Shown here in pieces: positions 1 through 11,800 of a stretch of 64,000 bases of DNA. The DNA lies in contig CM070620.1 of NCBI GenBank assembly GCA_036346255.1, positions 32,857,609 to 32,921,608 of the forward strand, given 5' to 3'. Each line of letters opens with the position of its first letter. Position 1 is the stretch's first letter. The position numbers and the translations under genes are program-made. Source of the stretch: Ampelocalamus luodianensis. Lineage: Eukaryota > Streptophyta > Magnoliopsida > Poales > Poaceae. Under the pieces are notes generated by a model that saw only the letters and a list, made by a program, of their open reading frames with translations, had not been told where the DNA came from and searched no databases.

Positions 1-1
1 T

Positions 2-253
2 TCGGCAGTCTACCAACAGGCCTTACACAAGTACTGCAATCATAATGTCCAACCTTGCAGCCTTGCTATAGGTGACTTGGTTCTGAAAATGATTTAAAAC
101 TAGTTTAATCGGAATAAGCTCTCCCCTAAGTGGGAAGACCCTTACACAGTGGTCGAAGTCACACGACCAGGCTCGGTACGATTAGCAACGGAAGATGGTA
201 GAGTTCTCTCTAATTCATGGAACATCGATCAGTTGAGGAAGTTCTATGTGTAA
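2..253 (+). pseudogene. Ty3/gypsy (Tat-type) integrase C-terminus, broken
   Basis: Reading from base 2, the frame gives the last ~80 residues of a gypsy polyprotein: a GDLVL motif, NRNKLSPKW, a VVEV-x-RPGSVRLA stretch and a final WNIDQLRKFYV before the stop at 251-253. This is the integrase C-terminal region of Tat/Grande/RIRE2-like elements, and the same ending is found on the minus strand at 22571. Two in-frame stops (95-97 and 101-103) interrupt it, so this copy is dead. The rest of gag-pol lies left of the window. It is followed by the antisense gene, polypurine tract and 3' LTR of the same element. Confidence 0.85.
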
Positions 254-526
254 ACTCTTATAGTTTCAATAAAGTTTATGCTATATTCATTCTTTATTGT
301 TTAAAAATAATTGCTTAACGAGCAAATCTTTTATCATTCTTTCGATCACTTTAAAACACTTGGTTTTCCTTACACTAGTCAGAGAATGGTGATGTCACCT
401 AGTCGAAGTCTCTCCTCTCTATATGTGGTTCTACCCACTAGGAGGAGCTTTCTAGTGTCAACCAGTCCCTTACTTTTGCTACCAATATAAGGAAATTTAG
501 TTCAACAAACCAGGTCAGAAAATATT

Positions 527-3291
527 TTAAGCGAGTTCGTTCCTTTCCTCAACAATCATGGCTTGCTTGCTAGTCACGATTTCCTTTCCTGCCGCCTCAC
601 GGATAGTGGTTGAGTCCTCGGTCACCTCTGCCTCCATCTCCACAACCACTGGAGATACTATCATCCCAATGGTTGGAGATTCGACAACAGCATGTTTCTC
701 CTTCCTCGAGGGCTGAAGGAGCAAACTACATAAGGGGAGAAAGATTTAGAAAATCAAGTCGTAAAATGAAGAAGTAAGTACTATTACTTGTCTTCGAATT
801 TTACATACCTTGGTTTCCTAGATACAATCTTGAAACCAGAAGACATCTTGCCTAAAGTGATAGGCTTCGTCTTCTTCTTCTTCGGCCAATCTCATCAACT
901 TTGAGCTGTTAGCCTCTGAATGGCTTTCAGCTTCACTGGTCAGGACGACCATGGTTTGCACGACCTAAACTGGTCGAGCTTCTTGAGGTTGTGGAGGACC
1001 TTCCTTACAATCTCCCCTTCATTGTGGTCGGAACTGACTTCAACCACTTGGGGGCTCGGACGACAGTAGCCTTCATCAAAGAAGTAAAATTCTTCAGTTT
1101 TCCATCTCTATTTGCTTTACAAGAGTAGGTGAAGGGGAAACTGAGAATATCTGGTTATGATAATAAAATGGTACCTTGCCCTTTGGGGCCTTCCTCTTAA
1201 GGTCTACGACCACTTTCCATTTCTCCTCTGCAATTGAAACAACTTGGAAGTGAGTGGTGGGGAGGTCGGAGGAAGAAGGGAGCTCGAACTCCCATCCTTC
1301 TTCTTGTCCGCCATCTTTATAAGGTGACATCTTTTGCTCAAAGGAATTTAGTCCCCTCCGAGTCGTCTTCAGCGGACCCCAAATTGATATCTAAATCAAC
1401 TAGAGTCCCTGATACACCGACTTGCTACCAAATTCAAGAAACGAAGATCATTTAGTGATCGAATTCACGACCAATAGTCATCAAAGATGAAATTAATAAA
1501 GTTATTGATTACCTTTAGGCGCTTCAATTTCTCCTTGGAGATGACCGCCAGGATTTGAGGAGCCCCCTTTGTATTCAGGGCCATCTTCTCATAGATGAAC
1601 TTGACCCGAGCATCAATTTCTTTTTGCGATAAGTCTACAAATGAAATAATATAGTCAACAAACATGCTCGAATAAAAAATTAACAAGTTAAGTTGATTAT
1701 AAACTTACCTTTCTTGTAATCCCTAGTCAGATCTTCGAACCCCGAGTACTTCCACATGGGATGTGCTTTAATGGATACGGGTAGGCTACGATAGCGACAA
1801 TTCAAAAAATTCTACCACATAAACCAGGATGCCAAGTAAGTAGATGATTATAGATCGTTATCACCAGACGCGTAGTGCAGCGAAGGAGAGTTGGAGCAGC
1901 CTGGTGCAACAAAGAGCACGTCAATGTAGTGGTCGTAGTAGATCGTCCAGCGCCCCCGCGAGTTGATTGTCTCCTCCAGCAACCGCTGAAGTTCCTTGTG
2001 ATGCTTGTGGATCGTCCTCAAATGCAACAACAACCGCAACAACGCCTCTACGGTATCCACACGTCCAGGGAAGGAACAACCGAACGCTGATGTGCTAGCA
2101 CCAAGTCGCATGGCGGGGCTCTCTCGGGAAGATAGCGACTAGGGTTTCGGTGGATTAACTGACGTCGCTCGCATGACCCCAATAGCCTCAAGCATCTCCT
2201 TATATAGTGCTCATGATGGATCCTATCCAAACACGTTTTGTTCCAACATGTTAAGTGTGTGACCTGTTAATTTTATGTGTAGTCGGTTGTGACTCAAAAA
2301 CCCTTTTCTGACCATGAGTCATAGCGGTCCCTAGCAGGACATAACGATTCCCGAATACACACAAATTATATCGAACAAACCTTAATGCAATATGATCTAC
2401 GACCAGGTCCTCATCACTTACGACCAGCTCGTATCTCGTCATGACCAGTCTGTATTTAAGTACAACTAGTGTGTGCCCATAGATGTGATACAATCATCTC
2501 TATAATTGCCTCTAGGACATATCACAAACAATGCTCAATTCTCAGGGAGCTGATTCGGCGTGTGATGAAATCTTTCACCACATGCCATCCGGTCAACCCT
2601 CCGTCCTTCAATTCCTTGATGGATTAAATACACGGGGTGATCCGGCCTCGACTAGGCGAGGTCACATCCCACGTCTTCTTCTTTGCGGCCTTGCCTATAA
2701 AGAAAAGGCAATCGTCCTTGGTGACGCCTAGGTAGAACCACCTCTTCCTCCAGCCTGACCAGGATAATATGGTGAACATGGGGATATACTCCTTGGACTT
2801 CCCATCATGGAGTTGAATCATGCTGCTTCCCATGATCCAGCGCAGCTTGCTCATCTCATAGTAGTACTTGAAGAGCTCCAGATGTGCAATGATCCCCAAG
2901 TACACTTCACTTAGGTATCCAAATACAGTCAGCATTGTGATGGAATCGGTGAAATTCGTTCCCAATTCCACCTAGAGTGCTTGAGCACCTCCCCTAGAAA
3001 TGGGTGCGAAGGCAATCTAAATCCGCACTCGTAGTAAGCATGGAAGACCGCAATCGTGTCTTGTTCCCCCGACGGCTAGTGCTAACCCTCCCCCCCCCCC
3101 GCATTCATCCACTTTCCCAGAGATCTCGGAGGGATCTTCTCGGCGACCACTAATACGGTCATCTTCTCAGCATCCATCTCTGATTTTTCCCATTGGGATA
3201 CAGATCCAGCCATTTCTTCTAAAAGATTTAACTTGGATTCGGAGAACTTGGGAATAAAGACTGTGGATTTGGCTGGTGGTGGAGAAGACAA
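527..3291 (-). pseudogene. Antisense Transposase_28-type gene of gypsy element 1
   Basis: This gene runs opposite to the retrotransposon gag-pol. Exon 1 starts near 3291 and includes a stretch (2624-2971) with ITMLTVFGYLSEVYLGI, KYYYEM, LHDGKSKEY and a W-x-x-RWFYLGV motif, matching exon 1 of the second copy at 16567. The end of that exon (MWKYSG...TRDYKK then GTAAG) is found near 1720-1770. Exon 2 lies near 1500-1640 (SQKEIDARV...APQILAV). Exon 3 covers 1094-1330 (GKVPFYYHN). Distal coding is at 527-724. The family is the 'putative gypsy type transposon' domain (PF04195). A stop after the first ~70 codons, a C-run and an inserted LTR-like segment break it. Its function in retrotransposons is not established. 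Confidence 0.7.
1846..2526 (-). mobile_element. Probable Copia solo LTR inside the antisense exon
   Basis: The antisense exon is interrupted here. On the minus strand the segment begins TGTGATATGTCCTAGAGGC, which resembles the start of cereal Copia LTRs. It carries a TATA-like stretch (ccttatatag near 2190) followed by a leader with GAAACCCTAG. Exon sequence resumes on either side (WHVVKDFITRRIS at ~2545-2590 and MWKYSG at ~1770). I could not find a convincing 5-bp target duplication, and part of the exon seems repeated, so the exact limits are uncertain. Confidence 0.4.
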
Positions 3292-3601
3292 GAGCCTAAT
3301 GGAAATGAGGTAATTGGGGATAGTAAAATCCCTAACTTTACCCCTGGCGGTTATTTATATCCTCATACACGGAGTAAAAAATGTAGGGAGCCCAACAGTT
3401 GGAAATCCTTCGGGTGTCGTTCCCAACGGACAAAATCGTGGGAGGTCTTTCGCATTCTTTTTCCCGCTCGCTTGGTAAAAATAATATTATTTTTACAATT
3501 TAAATAAAAACATTTTCTGGTCAAAAGAAATGCTATTTAGAAAAGCTTTCCTTCCGATAACAATTCTACGATTCCTTCTCAAGTAAGTCATTTTCACTTG
3601 A

Positions 3602-3616
3602 AGTGGGGGGGCTAGA
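3602..3616 (+). other. Polypurine tract of gypsy element 1
   Basis: The G-rich run AGTGGGGGGGCTAGA lies directly before the TG that opens the 3' LTR. The equivalent tract of the second gypsy element reads GCTGGGGGGCTAGA on the minus strand at 16005-16018. It primes plus-strand DNA synthesis in LTR retrotransposons. Confidence 0.75.
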
Positions 3617-4302
3617 TGACAAGAATTCAATAATCCTCAATTAATGAAACTAATTATCAGTAATATTTATGGATAATGGTATTCTAAATAGACTTCAAGT
3701 ATATCGCTGGTCGGTAATACCTGCAACGACTAGGGAAGGCTACGACCACTTCAGGTCACGACCACCCTATGGTCCTAAGATTTGCTACGACCAAGTTGAA
3801 ACACGACCACCCTATGGTCGATAAAACCCATAGACATGTGGATTTTATCGACTAGGGACTCTGTACAATACGACTTATGCGTGGTAGTTAATACACGTGC
3901 ACGTTATCTCTAACATAACCGCACATTTTTCTCTCTATCTCTAGGAATAACTGCACGACGAAAGTGTAGGATGATGTCTCACTGACAACAACCGTAACCA
4001 ATGTGCGCATTCAAGCAACTGTCAAGGTGCCTCCTGACGCACAACAACTGCCACCCCTTCAAATGCTTTATAAGAGACAACATCAATAGACAGAAAGGGT
4101 GGTCCAAGACAGATAAAAGCCATTAAACTTAGTTTGGTGGCTTGTAGTATTTTGTAAACTCATTCAATATAAGAACATAGGAGTAGGGTTATTATTCTCT
4201 CCGAATAAGACCTGAACCTGTCTAAAAAAGCCCTAGTCTCTTCTTGCATAATCTTGAGAGTCGTGTCCCCGACATTTATTTTGTAAGATCGATAGTGATT
4301 CA
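3617..4302 (+). repeat. 3' LTR of gypsy element 1
   Basis: The LTR begins TGACAAGAATTC after the polypurine tract and is inferred to end at CA, 4301-4302. Like the LTRs at 15238, 20178 and 33185 it contains repeated ACGACCA motifs in its upstream part. It also has a segment (around 4190-4230, GAGTAGGGTTATTATTCTC...CCTGAACCTGT) that aligns with their R region. It is a divergent relative of that family. The 5' LTR is outside the window, so the right end could not be checked by a target duplication. Confidence 0.65.
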
Positions 4303-4655
4303 TCGACGCGAAAAATTCTCAAAAACTTATTACTATAGTCGATCATATGTTTGACGTCTCAGAAAAATTTCAAGATCAAATTTGATCTCATTTGCGAGAT
4401 AGTGTTTCCCTTTTTTAGTAAGAATTTATCTTTTTTGTATCCAACAAATGCAATTGAGTTTGATCTTGAAATTTTGTACAAATGTAGAACATATCCTCCA
4501 CTATACGTGGTAATTGTCTGAGATTTTTTTTTTGAAAATTGTATGTTTGTCGAAAATCGAATTTGCACCGTACTTGCATTTTCACCATACATGTCACTGC
4601 GAAATTTTACAAGAAGCCTTTCCTACAGGATTCCGCGGTAAATATCATGTGCTAC
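4303..4655. other. AT-rich stretch with no gene
   Basis: I see no supported coding exon, RNA gene or repeat boundary here. It separates the gypsy 3' LTR from the hAT miniature element; its last 8 bases form that element's left target duplication. Confidence 0.5.
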
Positions 4656-5098
4656 TAGAGGCGGCCAAATGGGTGGCACAGCATGAGCTTGTTTAGGCAT
4701 GGGCCCATTTGGCCAGTAACTTAGAATGGTCGTGCTAGGCCGGTGTCGGCCCATTTAGCCCATATGGTATGAAAATTTGAAGAAAAAATGTTAAAAGTCC
4801 ACTAAAATATATAAAAAAAATTTTATAAAATACATTTATATATACTTATAAAATGAACTATATAAAATACAAAACTATAAAAGAAAATCATATAAATATT
4901 AAAAAAATTAATGCGCCTAACGGGCTGTGCTGGGCATGGACCGGTACTATTCAGGTCAGGCCGGGCTGGCCCGCTGGGCCAGCATAGTGACCCAAGCACT
5001 ACACGGCGTATCGGGTTGGGCCGGGTCATGCCTAGGCTAGGCCAACAGTACCTTGCCCCAGGTCAGCCCGACAGGCATGGCCCATTTGGCCACCTCTA
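4656..5098. mobile_element. Non-autonomous hAT element (MITE), 443 bp
   Basis: The element has terminal inverted repeats TAGAGGCGGCCAAATGGG / CCCATTTGGCCACCTCTA, the typical hAT 'TAGAGGTGGCCAAA' ends. It is flanked by a perfect 8-bp target duplication TGTGCTAC (4648-4655 and 5099-5106). The interior is rich in GGCCCG-type motifs and has no transposase. Confidence 0.92.
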
Positions 5099-5332
5099 TG
5101 TGCTACCAACTTTACGGTGCTATGCATGTTCTCACTCATCAAAAAGTGGTAAAACTTGCCATGAAAATTTCTAAAAAGATTGGTTAGACAAGGTCTGATA
5201 TAATCAAGTATTCTATAAAATTCAATTCAAAATGCAACGTATATTGGGAGAGAGAAAAAAGAGCAAATTTTGGTCAGTGTAGCTTTATTTTTTTTCTCTT
5301 TTATCTTTTCAAAAAAATGTTTTGTTCTTTGA

Positions 5333-5930
5333 ATTTAAAATTTAACGTGCAGATCAAATATAGATTTCAAATTTTGTGCCAGGATAGCCAACATTGCAGC
5401 ATCGCATGCCGTTCTTGCACCACGACGCTTTGAGATCGCCGCGAGGGTGGTATCACAAGGACGTGCAACGGCACACGACAACATCCATGCTGCAACAACC
5501 ACTCTTGGCCCTTTGAGTCACCCAAATACGCCAATTTGCCCATCGAAGAGCTGCCCTATTGCCGCCATGAACCCAAGCCGTGTCTTCGCTGTTGTCGCTG
5601 GCCTATGATTTTGCTATCATTTTTCTCATTTATCCTTTAAGAAAAAAAATGTCTTCTTTGTTTCTTTATATTTGAAATTTAACATGCAGCTCAAGCTTAT
5701 TTTTAAAAATTTGTATCATGATAGCCGACATCGTGGCACCACAGGCCGCTCTCACACCGCACCGCGATGAGATCGCCTCGAGGGTGGTGTCATAAGGACG
5801 TGCAGTGGCGTACGACTACATCCACACTACTGCCACTCTTGGCCCTATCGAGTTGCCCCAATATGCCAATTTGTGTGTCCAAGAGTCGTCCTGCTGCCAT
5901 CGTGGACCCAAGCCGTGTCTTCAGTGGAAG
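5333..5930. repeat. Direct duplication, ~340-bp spacing
   Basis: Two diverged copies of one sequence lie head to tail, about 5333-5608 and 5673-5922. Shared landmarks are AAATTTAAC-x-TGCAG, AGGATAGCC/TGATAGCC, GAGATCGCC-x-CGAGGGTGGT and CCCAAGCCGTGTCTTC. They flank the upstream side of the hAT pseudogene. No conserved reading frame runs through both copies. Confidence 0.7.
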
Positions 5931-6239
5931 ACACAACATCGGTAAGTGTAGGGGCGTGCGCACTAGCTCTAGCCACTGCGCCCTTGGAAACACCTTGCTA
6001 CCATCTCCTCCGTCTAGTCCCATCCATGGACAAAGCGTTGGCTGGCGGCACAAGCAAGCAAGAACCAAGAAGGAAGGATCACTAAGCAGCAGCCATGGAA
6101 GGAAAGACCAAAGCTTTGAACAAGAAGATGGAAGTAAGGATATTTGGGCCATTTTATTTCGTAATCCAATGTCATGGGGCCCATTTTCACACTTGGTTGC
6201 ACTAGACCATGTACCAATTCTAACTTGAACCCAACTCAT

Positions 6240-6892
6240 CAACTCAGTCCCCAATTCCCCATTCCCTACTCTCCAAATCCCTAATTCTTTCCCCATTCAT
6301 AGCATAGCTCACCTGAGGTGTTCGCGGGCACGACCAACGGTGATAGTGGGGGCAAGGCGGCGAGTGGCCTTTGGCGGTTCGGCCTACGTTTGGCGAAGGG
6401 AGTGGGGGATTGGGGGCTGGGCGCGCGCTAGGGTGCATGCGGACGATGGCGACAGTGGGGTTTGGGGCCTCTGTGGCTCTGCCAATTGGGGTCGGTAGCG
6501 TGCTCGGCTACTGCACCAACCTCAGTGTGCCTAGACAATTGGGGCCAACCAGGGGCGAGTACAAGAGGCAAGCAGCCTGTGGGCTACAGCCAAGCTGCGA
6601 CCAGTGGAGGTACGGGCGTAGCATGGTTGGGCGCTGAGGGGCGCGCGACCGGCGCTGGCACCGGGGGTTGGGGGCGAGCGATAGAGCCAGCACCAGCACA
6701 ACAGAGAGGAGCTTCAGGAGTTGAGGACTTGAGGTACAATTGAGAGTGGCTTACTCGTTTAAATAGTTAGAAACTTGGAAACTTGAAAATTGGAATGTTG
6801 AGTTGATGTTGTGATGTTGTCTGCTTGTCTAGTCTAGTTACATGTACTTAGTACTCATGGATTATATATAATTTGTTGTAGATTTATAAAAG
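6240..6892 (+). other. GC-rich stretch before the hAT pseudogene
   Basis: A G-rich segment (about 6360-6740) contains only unrelated short open frames on both strands, with low-complexity composition and no recognisable domain. It lies directly upstream of the hAT transposase remnant and could be its promoter or leader. Confidence 0.3.
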
Positions 6893-7860
6893 ATGGACAA
6901 ACAAACTTTGCATAGTTATTTCTCCAACAATCCAAATACAAGTACTCCTCGAACCAATGAGAGCATAACTCAACCAAAGAACCATCGGATTGATTTTAAT
7001 CCGGATGACACCATTGCCGATCCAGTATGTTGCATACTAATTAAAGATTATCCCAATAAAATTAGAGATCAAATGAGGAGGGCATATTTGTTGAAGGATC
7101 CAACTCGACAAATCGACCATGTTTTTCCAAAGAAAATGATGGATTGTTGAAGATTCTTTCAAAAATCATGTTTCAACAAATTTAATTGGTTGGAATATAG
7201 CGTGTGGATGAAAGAACCCTAATTATGGGTCGAATGTCACATCAAGGCCATACAGTGACTCAAGGTCATTTTTATAGAGTTGGCATCTTATATGCGGCTA
7301 TCGATGCTACTAAGTTAGAGATAAATCATCACTTCAATGAAGTTTCTACAGAGCTATTGATATGTATGTCTTATCTTGATCCAAGGAACTCATTCTCCAA
7401 GTTTGATGTGGATAAGCTTATGCGATTTGCTGAGATTTATGCTGATGATTTCACTATAATTGATCGTATATTGTTAAGAACTCAGCTTTGAAATTACATT
7501 CTCAATGTTAGGAGAAGTGTAGAATTCTATGGATATTGTGACCTTACAAGGCTCGCCTAAAAGATAGTTGAAATTGGAAAAGACAAAACATTCACATTGG
7601 TCTATCGTCTCATTGAACTAACATTGATTCTTCCTGTGGCAACGGAATCAGTTGAAAGAATCTTTTTAGCAATGAAAAATATCAAGATAGACTAGTGCAA
7701 CAAAGTCTCCGATGAATAGCTCAATAACTTGATGGTGTGCTACACTGAGTAGGAGATATTCAAAAGCATTGATGATAAAACAATATTTAATCGTTTTCAA
7801 CAGATGAAAACTCGTAGAATGGACTTGCCTCCTGCTCCCAATCATAGCTAGCGGTTTTGC
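6893..7860 (+). pseudogene. hAT-superfamily transposase remnant (TTF/ZMYM1-like)
   Basis: The first block (6893-7147) reads MDKQTLHSYF, then a DPGxR-like region and DQMRRAYLLKDPTRQ...HVFPKK, the N-terminal pattern of plant zinc-finger MYM/TTF-type hAT transposases. A frameshift follows, and WLEYSV is recognisable in another frame near 7190. The catalytic middle part is missing. Frame 7204-7491 contains AIDATKLEINHHFNEVSTELL and NSFSKFDVDKL. Downstream to ~7850 it continues, with stops, into LVYRLIELTLILPVATESVERIF, the hAT C-terminal dimerisation motif. Its length and stops show an internally deleted, inactive gene. Confidence 0.85.
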
Positions 7861-7869
7861 AATATATTC

Positions 7870-8305
7870 CATTTCATTTCAATATTTGTAAATAGTCACA
7901 AATTTTTTATTGTCTTACTAATTTAGCAGCTTTTGTTCTATAGATTGCTACTCGCACGTATTTATGGGCATTCAGACTGTTATGTTCATTAGTCAGATAC
8001 TTAAAGTATATTTTACATTCTAGCTTTGTCTCTTATTTATTTATATATGAATTTAGATTGCATTAGACATTCAAATGTATATTTGGTACAATTTTATCAT
8101 ATTAGGTTCCTCTAAAGAGCACTCTCTATTTTTTTTTACTACGTATGCTACGGACTACAACTGCATGTATCGCATATCCAAACTGCTGTATGTACCTGCC
8201 ACGGTCCGAAACCACTGTATGTGGCCCACCGTGGGCGGGAACCGATGGACGTAAATGGCGCGATCCGGTCCGGATGAGCTGTTGCACCTTCAGCTAATTG
8301 AGTTT
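7870..8305. other. Unassigned sequence between hAT remnant and Copia element
   Basis: AT-rich sequence followed by a short GC-richer stretch. I see no supported gene. It is the left flank of the Copia insertion; the matching right flank resumes after 34075. Confidence 0.4.
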
Positions 8306-8310
8306 GTATT

Positions 8311-8582
8311 TGTTGAGGAACCGTCACTAGCGAATTCAGTCCGAGCGATTACCTCGTAGACAAACTCAGAATCGTAAGAACAATGCAAGAACACAAGAAT
8401 AGAACAAGAGATTGAACACAGAGATGTAGGTGGACTTCTTGCTTCTCTTTATTCCTTCATCAAGCGATCAATCCTTTACAGTGAATAGCACCCCTATTTA
8501 TAGGCTAGAGACCCTGCTAGGGTTTGGGATGGGAAGCCCATACATGGGCCGGCTTCCGGACCAAGCCCATAGTTTCTTAACA
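8311..8582 (-). repeat. Copia 3' LTR
   Basis: A 272-bp LTR running TGTTGAGGAACC...GTTTCTTAACA on the plus strand. It is nearly identical in layout to the split 5' LTR (275 bp after rejoining). On the minus strand it is preceded by the purine run AAGGGGGAG (8583-8593), the polypurine tract. Confidence 0.9.
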
Positions 8583-8882
8583 CTCCCCCTTGGGCACCCA
8601 TCCTCACATGTTCATGTCTCGTCAAAACTCCATAAAAACCTAGTAAAAAAAAATTTGGAGAAAGAGTACATGATACATGTTCTGCTGTGCTGCACGAATT
8701 GCCTCATTAAAAACCTTAGCCGAGAAACTTTAGGAAAACTCGTCAAAGGAAAAAGAGTACAATCCACCCAATTTCATTTAATCTCTTGGATTTATTCTTT
8801 GTGTACTCTATCTTCATGATCAAGCTTTAATAATGAGTTCGTGAAGGTTCTCCCCCTGAATTCTGCACTTCTCTAAGTCTCA

Positions 8883-11800
8883 TCATTCCAATTCACGTAT
8901 ACATCTTTCAAGGCTAGACGCTGGAAGTGACTTAGTGAATAAATCTGCAAGATTCTCACATGACTTAGTATGCAGTACTTTGATTTCGTTCATCTTTTGC
9001 AATTCATGGGCATAGAAGAACTTGGGGTTGATATGCTTTGTGAGAGGATTATTCACATAACACATATGTAGTTGTGCAACACAAACTGCATTATCTTTAT
9101 AGAAAATAGTGGGGGTTTGCATGGTATTCAATCCACACGACTGCTGGATGTGGTGAATCATCCGTTGAAGCCAAACACATTCTTGTAAGGCCTTGTACAG
9201 TGCTATGATTTTCGAGTGGTTCGTCGAAGTCGATACAAGACATTTTTAGACGATTTTCATGGAATTGCAGTTCCACCACATAGCAGTTCATAGCCTGTTT
9301 GCGATTTGGTTGTATGCGGATCCTACATGTACCCGTCATCTACATTGCCATTCACAGTTAGGTCTTGGTTCTTTCTATAGAACAGACTAAATTCTTTGCT
9401 TCCTTGGAGGTATCGGAAGATGTCCTTCATTCCCTACCAATGCCTTTGGTAGGTTATGTACTATACCTTGCTAATAGGTTCACGGCAAATGCAATACCTG
9501 GTCTAGTACAGTTTGTTCAATACATGAGTGTTTCTATTGCACTTAAGTGTGGGAATTCCGGTTCCAGTATTTCCTCCCCCTCTTTTCTAGGTCTATACGG
9601 GTCCTTCTCTTGTTGCAAAGATCTCCCGATCGTTGGCACTTTCAAATGGTATGCCTTTTCAAAGTCGAACATTTCTAACACCTTCTGAGTGTAGGTTGAC
9701 TGATGAACTAATATCCCTTCAGGGACATGCCCAGGCTGCAAGCCTAGGCAATATTTGGTTTTACCCAAACCTTTCATTTCGAACTCCGACTCCAGGTAAG
9801 AGCTTGCTTTCTTAATATCCTTCAGGGTTCTGATGATATTCAGATCATCTTCATACACTGCGATTATACAAAATCCATCCTGGGATCGTCGTATAAATAC
9901 ACAGTGTTTATTCTCATTGTTCGTGTAGCCTTTCTTGTATAGAAAGTCGCTTCAAGCGATTATACCACATTCTGCCTGATTGCTTAACTTTGTGCAGTGA
10001 CTTTCTGAGTTTCACGCTGTACAGATTTCTCTTTGCTCTGTCTTGGTTCAGGACAGGGATACATTGGGTATCTTCATATAAATATCCGAATTCAATATTT
10101 TATAAAGGTATACTAGTACCTCATCCATCGATTTCACTTCTAACTTTAAGTTCACTACCATTGAGATAAATATCTAAAGGGAGTTTCGCCCATGACCGAG
10201 GAAAAGGTTTCTTCATAATCATCTCATGGATGTTCAATGAAACCTTGTACAACGAGCCTTACTTCTTTTCATTTCTCTTTCGAACAAATACCCACTTATG
10301 CCCTGCGGGTGCACAAGGGGAGGCGTGCGGCTTACAGGCCTAAACGTCTTTCTTTTATTCGGAGAGAATAATTCAGTTTCTATTGCTTTCTTTCAATCTC
10401 ATCTTTTATTTCATTCAGCGAGCGATGCAGGCTTTGGATCAAGATTGGTGATTGTAGCAAGTTTCTTTGCAAAGTAAATGTCGACATTGGCTGTTGTCAT
10501 ATTCAAAGATTCTCCCGTGGTCATAAAGTTTATAGCTATTTCTTCAAGGGGTGATTCTTCTAATGCTTTTGCTTGCTTACCGCTGCTTCCAATTGCGGGG
10601 CAAGTCCCTTTAGTTTTTCAGCTCCGATGTGTGTGCACACATCCATGCTGATGTCTCCCTCCATAAGGATGTTCAATTCTGGTATGCCTTTTCTGAAGGT
10701 TCCATACTAGTGCCAGGTCTCAACTGGCCCCCCTTCTGATTCTGGGGCACTTTGGTGAACGGCTGTATCAAGTCCTTCTTATCCTTTTTTCACCAGGCGT
10801 CCCCGATTACTTTGGATTCGAGGGACCGGAGTTTTCGTCCTTTTATTCTGAGGCCTCTGGACGGGATTAGGGATACCTTCATTAGTATTTCAACCCTCTC
10901 GGGTGCATTGCTTGCAGGCAAATGCTACTTGGTCACGCTCTTCAAATCACTAAAGTGGTCTGGCAGTTGATTCGCTAATATTTGCAAATCAATTATCTTC
11001 TGGACTTCAATTATCTTCTATACTTCTTTATTTGCTTTACTAGTGCGCGGGTCATATGCATATATTTCAATTATCTTCTGGACTTCAATTGTCTTCTATA
11101 TTTTAATTGTCTTCTGAACTTCCCGTAGCTTACCACGTTATTTCCCGACATTTTCATATCAAGGGTTGATTTCCTCCCCCTAATGACGGGAAATTAACCT
11201 CATCTAATATACTATCAGCGAATCAGGCATTATGCAAATCTCCAGCCATAGGGTCCAAATACTTAATTATGGATGCTGTCACATAACCAACGTATATCTT
11301 AGACTTTCAGAAATGGCCCATTGCATTTCGCTGCGGTGGTGGTATAGGTACAAAAACTTGCAACCAAACCTGTGAAGATGAGAAATTTCCAGTGCTAACC
11401 CTTACGTTAGTTGCATAGATGAATGGATGTTATAGGCCAACGGTCTAAAATTGATGAGATCTGCTGTGAGCAGGACTGCGTGTCCCCAACATATAGTTGG
11501 TAAATTACAATTCTTCAAAGTTCTGCTTGTCCATTCTGGATGCGGACATGCAGTACAGAATGCTCAATGTTAATTTCTATTTTTCATGCAATAATCATCA
11601 AATGTCTTCGGAGTACATTCTCCAGCGTTGTCCATTCAGGTGGACTTCACGTGATGATCAGGGAAATTATTTTTCAACTGTTAATTATCTGCGAGATTTA
11701 GCTTTTACAAAAGCGTGGTTTCTAGTAGACAATAAACATACGTGCGACCATTCCAAGAAAGCATCGATGAGCACCATAAAATACCTAAATGGCCCTTACA

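Noticed and set aside
5767..6296. Overlapping 153- and 168-codon frames on opposite strands
   Set aside because: No recognisable domain, and they lie over the second unit of a decayed duplication whose first unit has no such frame.
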